Assembly: GCA_029378245.1 (NCBI GenBank)
Contig: JARKIF010000001.1
Span: 4,216,001-4,280,000 of the forward strand
Direction: 5' to 3'
DNA from: Roridomyces roridus
Lineage: Eukaryota; Basidiomycota; Agaricomycetes; Agaricales; Mycenaceae
Length of the DNA stretch: 64,000 nt
Shown here: piece after piece, positions 42,380 through 53,718 of the stretch
How the letters are laid out: each line of letters begins with the position of its first letter
Numbering within the stretch: the stretch's first letter is position 1
Translations under genes and position numbers: made by a program
Notes under the pieces: model-generated
Database searches by the model: none
The model's input: the letters and a program-made list of their open reading frames with translations, nothing else
Told to the model about the DNA's origin: nothing

Positions 42380-43921
42380 ATGGACGCTCTCCCCGACGAA
42401 CTCGTGGATCGAATCTGCTCATTCCTGAGTGAAGACCTACCGGCCGTCATGCACGTCTCCTCTTGTTTTCGCCGCATTGCGTCACCGCACTTGCATGCAT
42501 GGCTAGCTATCCCGCTATCGGATGTGCAAGCCGGCACCGTCGAGCTCGTGCTCTCAAAGTCACTCCATCTCATCATTTTTGTGGCACACATCTGCCCGAT
42601 TCGACGACTCGTCTGCTTTCGAGACGTCAAGCGGAGTTGTCGAGGGAAGGAGCGGCAGGCATACGAGTCTGTTGCCAGGTTTGCGCGATTGGCGTCGATC
42701 CTGGCTGCCACTGCGCCCATCCCGGACGTTCTAATTCACTACTGCTTTGGCACCATGGACTTTTACGCCAGGCCGACGTTCAAGCCACACACTGCCGTCG
42801 TGGGTCTGTTGGCGCGGCTTCCCCAAACTGCCACGCACCACCTCCTTGTTCCTATCAAGTCCTGCGTGTACTCGTCACGTCCAGCGGTCTTCCCCCCGGT
42901 ACCTCGAAGGCTCAGGCTTGTCCCGCCTTTCCGGATGTGGTGGAGACCGTTCGACTGGGACAACGTCATCTCCAATCTCACGCTCATCCTCGTCCACTAC
43001 AGCCTCGGCCTCGTGTTTACATGGGCTTACCGAGTGTTGACTGGGCGCGAGTGGTCCGTCGAGGCGCGCCTCACCCGTGATCTGGGCGATTTGCTGTATT
43101 GGGACGCCATACGGATCCAGATGCTTCCCGAAAAGCACACGCTCGTAACGTTCCAAGACCAGCACAAGACCTTTGAGCTGAGGCGATTCCCGCGGCGGGG
43201 CGCCCACACCCCTGCTGCTCATGCAGCCCTTTTGGCAAATCTCGACCGCGGAGCATATCTCAAGCATTTCAAGACCAGCTCATATTGCGATGTCACGTTT
43301 GCCGACCTCTTCGCCATCATAGATCGGCACCAGAGCATCCGGTACCTAACCTGCTCGCCCTTCTCCCTCACACCGTCATGGTCCTTCCCAGTCCCCCCGA
43401 GGGCACTGAGTAATATAACACATCTCAGCGCACCCCCTGCTTACATCCCTGATCTCCTTTGCATCACCCCCAACGTGGAGGCAATATACATCATATTCCC
43501 CTTCTACACCTTCAACAGCACACAGTTCGACCACACTTCCTACCGCTCAGCCCTGGACGCCATTGCTGAGCATCCAGGCTCCACCCCGCTCACTCTCTCC
43601 TTTACCTGGGACTTTTCGGTAAAGAATCTGCCCTGGCAGACCCACGTACTCGACGCACCCGAGCTGCGCCTCCACCGCGTCACCCACCTGCTCATGCAGG
43701 ATTGCTTCCCGCTCACGCACCTCAGCCCCACAGACGAATCGCTCGTCACGTGGCTGGGCCGCTTTCCGAGCTTGCATATAATTGCGTTTCAGTACAATGC
43801 GTTCAAGGACATACGGGAGGAGCAGGGTAGGGCGTTGACTGAGGCGGTTAGGGCGGTGTGTCCGGGATTGAGGGATTTGTATTTTCATGTTCCCCCTGGG
43901 ATGATGATGCCGTGGGTGTAA
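42380..43921 (+). CDS. F-box protein, second branch of the array (member G)
   Basis: Single frame, 513 residues, starting MDALPDELVDRICSFLSEDLPAV; this branch lacks the MDRDE motif and the leader exon. SLHLIIFVAHICPI is followed by RRLVCFRDVKR. The hydrophobic segment is at about 42958-43035 (VISNLTLILVHYSLGLVFTWAYRVL), followed by the block EWSVEARLTRDLGD shared with member H. The C-terminal part is leucine-rich with ALDAIAEHPGSTPLTLSF and LVTWLGRFPSLHII. It is closest to member H and to fragment C. Confidence 0.8.
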   Translation: MDALPDELVDRICSFLSEDLPAVMHVSSCFRRIASPHLHAWLAIPLSDVQAGTVELVLSKSLHLIIFVAHICPIRRLVCFRDVKRSCRGKERQAYESVARFARLASILAATAPIPDVLIHYCFGTMDFYARPTFKPHTAVVGLLARLPQTATHHLLVPIKSCVYSSRPAVFPPVPRRLRLVPPFRMWWRPFDWDNVISNLTLILVHYSLGLVFTWAYRVLTGREWSVEARLTRDLGDLLYWDAIRIQMLPEKHTLVTFQDQHKTFELRRFPRRGAHTPAAHAALLANLDRGAYLKHFKTSSYCDVTFADLFAIIDRHQSIRYLTCSPFSLTPSWSFPVPPRALSNITHLSAPPAYIPDLLCITPNVEAIYIIFPFYTFNSTQFDHTSYRSALDAIAEHPGSTPLTLSFTWDFSVKNLPWQTHVLDAPELRLHRVTHLLMQDCFPLTHLSPTDESLVTWLGRFPSLHIIAFQYNAFKDIREEQGRALTEAVRAVCPGLRDLYFHVPPGMMMPWV

Positions 43922-44222
43922 GTAGAGGTCATTCTGGCGCGGTGGTCGTGTGCGAGACGTGTGATGTGGATTGAGGGTCGAGCTCGCGTCAAGCAAGCTC
44001 TTTGCAGTCTATGCTGCAATCAGAGGAGGATGGGTGACCCGGGGAGGGCTATGGGTGGTTTCGATCGACTTTGTTAAATGGATGCCTTTCTCGTCGTATT
44101 ACTTACTAGCCGGAATTCTGTACTTGGTTAGCTCACTGACTGCAATATGTATCTCAAGTCGTTGATGAAATACCATCGTCGGGACACTCCGATCAGCTGA
44201 TCAGCACTTTCTTCTTCCCGCC

Positions 44223-45809
44223 ATGGACATTCTCCCCGATGAAATGCTAGATCGCATATTCTCATTCTTGCCAAGTGAAGACCTGCCCGCCGTCCTGCAC
44301 GCATCGTCCCGTTTTCGTCGTATCGCATCGCCGCACTTGCGTTCACGGCTAGCCATCTCGCCTTCGGATGTGCAAGCCGGCACCGTCGAGCTCGTGCTCT
44401 CGGATTCGCTCCACCTCATCCTTTTCGTGGCGCACATATGCCCCATCCAACGACTCGTGTGTTTCAGAGACGTCAAGCGGCTGGGAATCCTGGATCCAGA
44501 GGAGGACCGGCGTGAATGCGAGTATCAGTCTGCAATGCGCTTTGGACTATTGACGTCAATCTTGGCTGCGACGGATCCCATTCCCGATGTTCTAGTTCAC
44601 AGCACCTTCGACCGCCACTACCTGATAGAGTCCTGGCGCAAGGCGCTCGAGGTGATCAAGATAAATCGACGTGGGGCGGTCATGGGTCTCCTCGGGGACC
44701 TTCCGCAAACTCGCACGAATCTCCTCATTGTTGTTATGAACGATGCTGTGTACACGTCACGTCCGCCTCCGGTGCCTTGGAGGAGCTTCGGCTGCGACAG
44801 CCTCGCGCACCTCCTCTTCATCATCGCGAAAAGGGGCTTTGGCCTCCTGCTTCCATGGGCGTACCGACTCTGGAATGGGCGCGAGTCGTGGCTTGAGACG
44901 GAGGCACGCCTCACTCGAGACCTGGGCGATATGCTCAAGTGGGACACAATACGGATCCAAATGCTTCCAGAGAACCACACGCTCGTAACGTTCCAGACTC
45001 AGGACCCTACCTTGATTTCTCGGGACAGCACCTTCAAGCTCAATAATCTCCCGCTGTGGTGGTCCAGACATACTCCTGCTGCTCACGCAGCCCTGTTGGC
45101 AAACCTCGACCGGGGACCTTCTCTCAAGCATCTGAAGGTCAAAATTCGGTGCAGTGTCACATTCACCGACCTCTTCGCCATCATAGACCGGCACGAGAGC
45201 GTCCGCTACCTCTCCTGCTCGCCCTTCTCCCTCACACCAGTCTTGCCCATGCCAGTATCGCCGAGCGCAAGCAACATAACGCAGCTCAGCGCACCACCCG
45301 CTTACATCCCTCATCTCCTTCGCATCGCGCCGAACGTGCAGCGAATCTACATCAAATTCCCTCAGACCTTTTTCCACAGATACCGCTTTGATTATACCTC
45401 CTACCGCTCAGTCCTCGACGCCATTGCCGAGCATCCCGGCACCACTCCTCTCCTCCTCTCCTTTGGTTTCGACTTTAGCGTCCCAGACCTTCCTTGCTGT
45501 ATTCAGGCCGACGACACCCCCGAGACGCGCTTACACCGCGTCACCCACATACTCGTGCAGAACCGCAGCTTGATCGGGTACTTTATCCGCACCGAAACCT
45601 CCACGCGAGCGCTCGCTGCGTGGATAGACCGCTTCCCCAGCTTGCGCAACTTGTCCTTCGCGGAGAGGGTGTTCTGGCCCAAGGGCATGTCGTCTGACGA
45701 GTCGAGGGAGTTTGCAGAGTCCATCAGCGGGATGTCTGCGAGCTTGGATCCAGAGTCCGTAAAATTCTCGATTCCCTTTGCTGAACGCATGGGGTGGGAA
45801 TTCCGTTGA
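44223..45809 (+). CDS. F-box protein, second branch of the array (member H)
   Basis: Single frame, 528 residues: MDILPDEMLDRIFSFLPSEDL with SSRFRRIASPHLRS, then SLHLILFVAHICPIQRLVCF. The hydrophobic segment (SLAHLLFIIAKRGFGLLLPWAYRLW, about 44800-44865) is weaker than in D. TEARLTRDLGDMLKWDTIRIQMLPE.HTLVTFQ is nearly the same as in G, so G and H are a recent tandem pair. The C-terminus ends in LRNLSF and a serine/glutamate-rich tail. Confidence 0.8.
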   Translation: MDILPDEMLDRIFSFLPSEDLPAVLHASSRFRRIASPHLRSRLAISPSDVQAGTVELVLSDSLHLILFVAHICPIQRLVCFRDVKRLGILDPEEDRRECEYQSAMRFGLLTSILAATDPIPDVLVHSTFDRHYLIESWRKALEVIKINRRGAVMGLLGDLPQTRTNLLIVVMNDAVYTSRPPPVPWRSFGCDSLAHLLFIIAKRGFGLLLPWAYRLWNGRESWLETEARLTRDLGDMLKWDTIRIQMLPENHTLVTFQTQDPTLISRDSTFKLNNLPLWWSRHTPAAHAALLANLDRGPSLKHLKVKIRCSVTFTDLFAIIDRHESVRYLSCSPFSLTPVLPMPVSPSASNITQLSAPPAYIPHLLRIAPNVQRIYIKFPQTFFHRYRFDYTSYRSVLDAIAEHPGTTPLLLSFGFDFSVPDLPCCIQADDTPETRLHRVTHILVQNRSLIGYFIRTETSTRALAAWIDRFPSLRNLSFAERVFWPKGMSSDESREFAESISGMSASLDPESVKFSIPFAERMGWEFR

Positions 45810-45859
45810 ACGAGGGGTCTTGCACTCGGGACATGACGGTCGAGGGATAAAGGAAGCAA

Positions 45860-47760
45860 TTGGCTTATGACCCTCTTTTCTTGAGAACACTTTCTTGTCT
45901 GTCGAGTTTCGATTCTGGTACTTGAGTAGGTACATGAGAATATCTTGTAGTTCGTACCCAAAAAATCAATGTATATGTACGACCTTTAAAGCCCGCTTCC
46001 AAAGGCAGACAGACCTCCGCGTACTCCGGAAGCGCGTCCCAGAGAGAGAGAGAGATGGCCTTCTCCCAGCCCGCATTGGAATTGAGGACATCGAAGGGAT
46101 CTAAGACAAGTCAGTACGGAGCGAGAGTGTGAGATGCACAACGCACCTCCTGCGGCTTGGATGAATTCGGCACGTTCCTGGGATGGGCTGAGCCAGGACT
46201 CGATCGCCCATACCAAGATCGCCCGCTCGACAGCAGCCATTCCCTACGCTCCGCCCCACCACGCCCGTCGTTCCCGTATGAGTCGTACAGCGACGGGCCC
46301 GCATGCGTAGCCTAGCGGACAGCGTTGCCCATTGCGAATGCTCGCCAGCAGCAGGGATGCAGCAAGTGGGCACGGCCCCTCCCTTCGTTCTCGAAAGCCC
46401 TGCAGTAGTGGGCCACGGCCGGGTGGTACTACAGCTGGCACTGTGAGGTCCATCGCCAATGACCGCCGCGGCAGCACGGAGAAGTAGGAGCGGGGGTTAA
46501 CCTTCGACGTCAAGATACCAGGGAGGGACCAGCATGGGGTCAGGTAGTGAGGGGTCGAATGAGACGCTGCAGGCGCGTAGTGGGCGTGCTGCGCTCGCCG
46601 AGTAACGCCGCAGGGACATGCAGCATGGAGCAAAGCTGCGAGATGGGGGGAAAGCGGCTGACGAGGAAGGGGCACCGAAGGGACGCTCCAAGCGAGTATC
46701 GACGGTCCTAAATACGAGGAGGAGGACGGGGAGGGATGGTCGTTGGGAGCCTGGTCTGGGGTTTTGATAGTAGAAGCCAAGCTGCGATGGTCCTTCACGC
46801 GCAGCGTCAAAACCTGCAGGAAAAACGTCAGTATCGGACAAAAAGTATGGCCTCTGCCGGTGGCGGCAGAAACGCCGGAAGACTCACCATATCCACAAAA
46901 GCTGCTGCTGCATTCGCCAGCTTACGTGCTGCTGCACCCGCAATGGGCTACGCCGACTTCCCAAGTTCCTCCTGCCTCTGCTGCGGTATCCCCTGGGCGC
47001 CATCGTCCGTGAGCCCGCGTCGGGCGAGCTTGACAGATGCCAGTTACTGATGGCAGCCCACTGCTTGCGTGCGTGCTTCGTCGTGTCTGGTAATCGCCTG
47101 AGCCTTGTATCCCGCATTCCCTCGTATCAAGTACATACTCTCCGACAGCCGCTGCGCTCTTGCTTCGTACATGCGCGATGTGGAGCTTGATTTTGACGAG
47201 GGTCCAAGTGAGAAAGCAAGAGTCGTCCGTGGGCGACTCCTGCCCCATTCGAGTGCAGCTAGCGAGCACAGTCGGATGCGATGGATGGGGTGGACGTGGT
47301 GGAGCCCATGAGGCTCAACGGTGCGAGGCATGCTGTAGAAATGAGAATGAGAAAAATCAGATAACAGAGCTGACGTACACCATGAAGAGAATGGAATCCT
47401 GGAAAATTCCGCGCGGAATCTTTGAAGGAGGCTCTGCAGTCGGTGTTGCCGCCAGACGTAGACGGTGAAGGTTAGGTAGTCGAAGGCGGCGTGGGGAGCA
47501 TCTTGTGCTGGGAGAGCTGAGACGGCGACAGCGGACTCGTCCTTCACGTCGTATGCATCGCTAGGCTACTCAAGGAGCGTCTTGGGTTGGCAAAGGAGAG
47601 GCAGACATGGAGACTAAGTAGGTAGTCGTCAGGAGAGATGGATGCCTCAGAGATATTGCGACGCACCGGATACACTCCTGCGTCATTCAGATTTGCGCTG
47701 TCAGCGTCGCTGCGGCCGGAGCTATTCGTTCTGTACATCGTATACCCCAGGGTCTTGGTG
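45860..47760 (-). other. Possible multi-exon gene of unknown function
   Basis: Several minus-strand stretches look protein-like but lie in different frames: MYRTNSSGRSDADSANLND (47738 downward), AQDAPHAAFDYLTFTVYVWR (around 47480), a serine/proline-rich piece from 46810, and, after a plausible intron near 46105-46150, VLNSNAGWEKAISLSLWDAL to about 45990. Good splice sites exist, for example a 48-bp GT-AG intron near 47345-47392. I could not join the pieces without stops, and I recognise no domain. It may be a real unknown gene, a pseudogene or chance. Confidence 0.3.
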
Positions 47761-48229
47761 AGAGAACGAGGAGACTGATTCTGACTGAGGAGTCAGCCAG
47801 GAAATAAAGACATCAAAGATATACCGACGCACCGGCTGCTACTTGACGCTTTTTCCTCCTCGTTCGGTCGGTTGTGAATCAGACGGACGCCCGAGTGTCG
47901 ACTTGTCTGTGCTCGACAAGTGCTCGAGGACGTGGCAGAGACGGTCACATGGTCTGATCAACATGACTCAGCACCCCCTAAGTCTCAGTCGCGGTCGTGA
48001 AATTTACTCATCTGAACGCAGACCGAGCGCAAAAAATGGCTTTCAAAGTGGCGAGCGGTGGTAATTTCATTCTATGCGCGGGACCTCCGGCAGTTCTCAA
48101 AGTCACGTAGCCACGGGCAGTAAGGCGGGCATACTTAGGCGGGCATGAGTGCACGGACCACCTGCCTTTTCGAGTCGTTTAACAATCATTGACAAGCAAC
48201 GCACTGCTGAGCTCGTACCACCAAGGGCT

Positions 48230-49270
48230 ATGGGCAATGCCGTGTCAATTGCCCTGAATGACTGGCTCCGACTCGGAATAGACTCCAAAGCGTATCCCCG
48301 TCTGCCTCTCGAGCTGGAACGAGCCATCTTCGAACTCGTAGCCCTCTCCCATCCCGTTTCCATCCCCAATCTTCTCCTCGTCGCTTCGCGGGTCAAAGAG
48401 TGGTAAGAGACTCTGTCAGCCGTCGAGTCTCCCAGTCTGATCTTGTCCCACAGGATTCAACCATTGCTGTATCATACATTGGTTTTCGACTCTGCGAGGC
48501 CGGGCTTGACAAGACGACTAGTTGATGGACTGCGCTTTCACAAGCCAGCCAGCTTCTTCCGGATCATCCGGCGTCAGCGGAATTTGGTTGAATGTGCTCA
48601 GAACTTGATGTTTCTGGGCTCCCAAACGCCAGTGGGCCAACTACAGACCGTCCTTTCAGCGTGTCCTCGCGTTCAGAACTTGTATGTTCTCTGGCCGTAC
48701 CCCGGCGATGATTTCGACGAAGCCACGCTCGATGCTCTTCCCCTCCGTCGGCTCCACTGCCACATTGGTGGTCTGGCACCAAACAACCCGTTCCAACGCC
48801 CCTTCTTTTCCAATATGTCACATCTGGAACTATGGCGCGTCCCTAAAGAGGAGGACTGGCCTACCCTCGCTCGACTCCCGCGGCTCACTCACCTCGCGCT
48901 AGGCCACTACAACGAGGCGCTATCCGAACTGCTCCTCAAGGAACGTGAAACCTTGATCATGTTGGTCGTCCTGGTGCCACCGACAACAGGGACGAACTAC
49001 TCCACTGTCGAGGCAGACCCCCGCTTTGTCATGATGACGTGGAGGCTGCCCAGCTCTATCCATGACTGGCAGCGGGGTGTCCTGCACGGGGATGACTATT
49101 GGGGACGCGTGGAAGATTTCATTGCCAGAAGAAGAGCGGGACTCCCGCGTCGTGAGTCCACTATTAGATCTGAACACACAGCTCCCTATAACATGTTCCA
49201 GCGGATCCAAAGCATCCCTTTCATCATCTTGACTCCGGATTTTGATCCCAAAGCAAAGACTGACGTCTAG
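48230..49270 (+). CDS. Short F-box-like protein (member J)
   Basis: Exons 48230-48402 and 48454-49270 with a 51-bp GT-AG intron give 329 residues. The N-terminal [19 protein letters not shown] followed by [25 protein letters not shown] is the F-box-like start of a widespread Agaricomycete family. The rest follows that family's scheme: NLMFLG, a leucine-rich middle with LEL and [14 protein letters not shown], then [30 protein letters not shown] and RRRAG. No hydrophobic segment is present, so this is not a member of the larger array family although it sits inside it. Molecular targets are unknown. Confidence 0.75.
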
Positions 49271-49588
49271 CACTTGCTCTCAAAAGCGAAATATATCTAT
49301 CATGTCCCCACTCCAAATGAAGTATTTGTTCGAAGAATAATGAGGACCTCCGCAACGTGGATTTCCGACATCTATTCCTTCGTTTCAATCATTCTTCCGT
49401 GTCATCCAACCACACTTGCTGCGGAAACTCCCTCGTCCGTTCGTTTGAAACGACTCCAACGTGCCCCAAATCACTAATAACACGCGATATACGCTTTCAG
49501 CGGAATCTGGTACTGGACCCGGGTAAATATTCCGAGCGTCGTGCCAAACACCACAAATCAAGATCGCTCTTGATCTCGTACCACGACC

Positions 49589-50508
49589 ATGAACTCAAGC
49601 CGCCCTCAGTTGACGCATACCGGAGTGGACGACATGGATCCACGTATCCCTCTGGATCTGGAACGAGCCATCTTTGAGCTCGTAGCCCTCTCCCACCCCG
49701 TTCATATTCCCAATCTTCTTCTTGTTGCCTCGCGGATTAAAACGTGGTAAAATTTCCTCGTCGAACGAATGAACCACGTCGTCTCATCCCAAAATTCAGG
49801 TTACAGCCGTTACTTTATCGCACCGTCGTCGTCAATTGCGATCCGCCAAGGGTGGACGGCCTGCGCTCCTACAGACCAGAGCTCTTCTTCCAGATCGCGG
49901 AGCTGCATCGGCCCTTCTTGGATTCTGTTCGGAATCTGATGTTGGCTGACGCTAACGACGAGGAAATGGCGAGGATCCTATCAGCATGCTCCCACGTCCA
50001 GAATTTGTACATTGGTTGGCCTCTAGATCGTTCGCCCAGCGACGCGAGTTTGGGGGCGCTCAACGCCCTTCCTCTCCGTCATTTATACTGCGACACCCGT
50101 TATGTGCTCTACCAAGACGGGCCCTTCTCCCAACCTTCCCTCGCAAACATCTCACATCTGGAGCTATTCGACGAAGTTCCCGAAGTGGAGCACTGGTCGA
50201 AACTTGTCGAGCTTCCACGACTCACGCATCTTTGCACTGGCGATTACGACGCCCATTTCTCTGCATTCGCCCTCGAAAAGTGCGAATTCTTGCATGTGCT
50301 GGTCGTCACGATGAGCCCGCGTCCATCCTGGGACTACTCAGATGTCGCTAAAGACTCGCGGTTTGTCATGATGAAGATGTTGTCGGGTCTCGTGGAGGAC
50401 TGGCAGCGAGGTGCTTTGCACGGGGACGACTATTGGGCACGCGCGGAGGACTTCATTGCAAAGAGAAGGGCAGGACTCTCCCGCCGTGAGTGCTCCCAGT
50501 CTTTCTGA
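49589..50508 (+). CDS. Short F-box-like protein (member K)
   Basis: Exons 49589-49746 and 49800-50508 with a 53-bp intron at the same place as in member J give 288 residues. [92 protein letters not shown] match J block by block, so the two are a tandem duplication. The C-terminus is shorter than J by about 30 residues. As in J, no transmembrane or leader part is found. Confidence 0.75.
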
Positions 50509-50843
50509 ACCGGCAGTTGCTTACAACGATGTCGATTTTCAGCGGACCGGAGCATCCTTTTCATCTTGCATAGGACATTCCTCCGGATACTGTCAAGATA
50601 CTTTTATGGCTCAATTCCGAATGAAATACATATACCACAATCCTCCTCGGGCGATCAGTCGGGCGGGATGAGATGGAGTGACGCGATGGACATGGGAGGA
50701 GTTGTACTCGCCTCATTTTAGTTTCACGTAGGCTACTATAGCTTTATCTAGGACGGAGAAGACGCGTTGTGAGAGCTCATTGGGAACAGCGTCTCAGTAC
50801 GTACCAAGCGAAAACGAAAGACATGATCCGGGCATGTGATCAG

Positions 50844-51691
50844 ATAAAGCTGTAGGGCCGGCAAGCGGCATGGCCTGCTACCTTTGGGTGGGGCCAATGA
50901 ACGCCAAAGTGTCACAGATTTGAACACGAGACCTTTTTTTCTTTTTCTTCGAATTCTCGAGCTCAAGTTCTCTGGAGATAACTTGATGGTGTACAAGTAT
51001 TCATCCCCGCAGTAATCTAGAATCGGAAAGTGCAGAATGAAGAAAAGCAGCACAAGGCACATGCCAATACACCGTGGATCCACCACGACGTCGATCGCTC
51101 GTCCGTGCGCCGCTTCGCGCCGCACTCCCTCGCTCTTGGCCTCCAAGAATGAGTCGTCCAATGCAGCTTACAGGATCATTTGTGGTCGCTCGTCCGCGCG
51201 CCGCTACGCGCCACGCTCCCTCGCTCCTCTGAGGCTCTGCCCCTTGCAAAACAAATTGTCGTATTGTACGGTTCATTTCTGAATCCTAATTTTCATGTCC
51301 CAGAAAATCACACACCCGTCGTGCTGTATCATGCAGCCAGTGAGTATGCGCGTGTCGCAGTTGGTTGGTACTCGAGCCAGCCTTCGAAGGCGGAGACGAG
51401 ACAAGAACAATTCAAAAGGGGTTACTCTGACAGCCTTGGGATTTTATCTCGGCAAAGAACCCGACATCTGTGCATGGCATTTGCGCAAATGTTGAAAAGT
51501 ATTTCGGGTAGGATTGCACCCGGAAGTCGAGGTCATCAATATTGCGTTCTTGGCGCGGCAATCATCGGCTTCAGCAAGCATTTGGCTGGAGCCATCAGTG
51601 CTGACGCAAAAACCAACGACAAAAACGTGATGGCCTGCAAAAACCAAAATTTAGGGCGCCCTATAGAAACCTGTACCTAAGGGTAGCAGGA
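50844..51691 (+). repeat. Dispersed repeat with GC palindrome, copy 2
   Basis: Counterpart of 17294-18342 with the same ends and the same GC-rich palindrome. Here the palindromic block is present twice in direct orientation (about 51091-51132 and 51184-51226). The repeat stops 31 bases before the leader ATG of the next F-box gene. Confidence 0.7.
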
Positions 51692-51722
51692 ATCTGCTTC
51701 CTTCCCACTCTCACCGCACCCG

Positions 51723-53505
51723 ATGCGCTCTGCGGGCTTTGCTACTGGTCGACACCGAAACAGGCGTGTTCCTCAACAGCCCCCCGTTCATGAGGTTGTA
51801 TACCGGAGAAGCTGGGATTTCGCGTGCGTTGAACAAGTTACAACTCCCGGTCCCGTCGTGTCGTGCGTTGCTGACGATTCCCTCAAGACCACTGAAAGAC
51901 TTCCCGGAGGAGTTGCTAGATCGCATATGCTCCTTCATGGACACAGATGAGCTATGCAAGACGATGCACGTATGCTCCAGCCTTCGACGCGTCGCATCGC
52001 CCCACCTCCTCTTCCGTCTCGGCATCTCGCAGTGCGACATCCAAACCGGGACCGTCAAACTCGCGCTCTCCCGCTCACTCCATCTCATCGTTTTCGTGGT
52101 CAACATTTGTCCAATCCAGCGTCTCGAGTGTTTCGAAAACTCGCGGGACGTTGCAGCGTCCAAGTATCAGCGATTGGCTCTCATCCTCCGCGTGACGGCG
52201 CCCATTCCAGACATCCTCATTTACGACCACTTGAAATGGGAGGAAAGGAACGAGATTGAATCCCTCCCTCTCCGTTTCCTCTCCCTCGTCCCGCAAAGCG
52301 CCACGGACACGTTGGTGATCGTTTTGGCTGGCCTCGATTCGTTCGCCACACAGTTTTCCCACTCGATTCATGTATCTCAACCCCGCGCAGGACCGCACCC
52401 GACTGGATTTCCTTCCTGGATATCCAGGGACCCCGAATACACTTCACCCGGAATGTTAATGGGATTCTTTCTGGAAGCGTACTGCTTGATTCTGGTGTGT
52501 CTTGCGGTCGCATTCTACAACGTATACACGATTACTCGGTGTATATTGTGTCGAGCCTTCGGCTGCGGATGGTCGTTCGAAGAGCGCATAATCGAAGATG
52601 TTCACCCCAAACATCTCTGGTTCCACGGGATACGCGTTCAGAATCTGGCGAACAAATACACGCTGGTCACTGATATCGTGGGAGTCCTAGCGCACCTTGC
52701 AGGCCCTCACTTTTTAATAAAGCCTCTGCGCGGCATCCCCGAATCGGTTTACTCGGCTTTCCTCGCGTCTCTTGACTTCCAGTTTATCGATGCAACGGTG
52801 GATGCGGGGAGTAATGTGACGCTCGCCGACATTGCAGCCTTCGTAGCCCGCCAGAACACTCTTCGCACGCTCGGCTGTGGACAGCACTCGATTCGCTATT
52901 CTTCGCTGATATCAACCTCGCCTTTTCAGTATCATGTCCCCAGCAAAATAGCACATCTTTCTGCACAAGCCTCGTACATTCCCCATCTCCTTCCACTCAC
53001 TCCGAACGTCGAGCGGATATACATTTCATTCATATCCGTCTCGAATAGGCTGATCGGGCCATGGGTCTTCAACTTCTTCGCATATTGCACGGCCCTCGAG
53101 GCCATCGCTCGTCTCCCAGGGTCGCACAGTCTCGCCGTATCTTTCACTTTCAACCTCGCCGCTGCGTATCTTCCATGGGAGATGGAAACTAGCTCCGACG
53201 ACCCGCAGCCCGAAACGCAGCTCCACCGCGTTGAGCACCTCATGCTCCGCCGCACCCAGGCCAAGGGCTACAGTGACTACCTATTCACAGCCTCCACGAT
53301 CCGTGCGCTCCTGCCGTGGTTAGCTCGCTTCCTGAGCCTGCGGCGCGTCTCGTTTGACAAGGACTCTGTCGAGGCGATGAGTTACGATGAGCGACTCAAA
53401 GTAGCCGCGGCGATTGCTGCTGTGTGTTCTGAGATGAGTGGTGCTGGGGATGTCGCTTTTGAGATTGCGGAGCATGAGCAGATGGGGAAGGGTTATCGTC
53501 GGTGA
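51723..53505 (+). CDS. F-box protein with central hydrophobic segment (array member I)
   Basis: Exon 1 is 51723-51823 and exon 2 is 51888-53505, joined by a 64-bp phase-2 GT-AG intron: 572 residues. The leader reads MRSAGFATGRHRNRRV, as in A and F. The F-box is FPEELLDRICSFMDTDELCKT with SSLRRVASPHLLF. LHLIVFVVNICPIQRLECF and HVSQPRAGPHP follow, then the hydrophobic stretch at about 52450-52545 (GFFLEAYCLILVCLAVAFYNVYTI) with RCILCRAFGCGWS. The C-terminal end is ALLPWLARFLSLRRVSF and GAGDVAFEIAE. An unspliced frame open from 51739 would also read into the F-box, so the splice is inferred from the two relatives. The dispersed repeat interrupts its promoter block. Confidence 0.78.
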
Positions 53506-53718
53506 ATGATGTTGCGTACGGAGTGATGCGTGGGAAGGGGAGAGTTGTGCGCTTGGGATTGTCGCCACGGGGAGCATGAGTGGGCGTTTAGGCATGCAGG
53601 CAAGCAGGGCGACAGGAGCAGAGGGTCGACACCGAGGCTTTCATACGTCGTGTATTTATTTCCATTCATCATTTGATCATACAAGCGCAATATAAAACCA
53701 GCACCGTCATCCAGCAGT

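Noticed and set aside
51739..51887. Unspliced 588-residue reading of F-box member I
   Set aside because: Members A and F need the intron to join leader and F-box, and the same phase-2 splice sites exist in I, so the open unspliced frame is probably chance.
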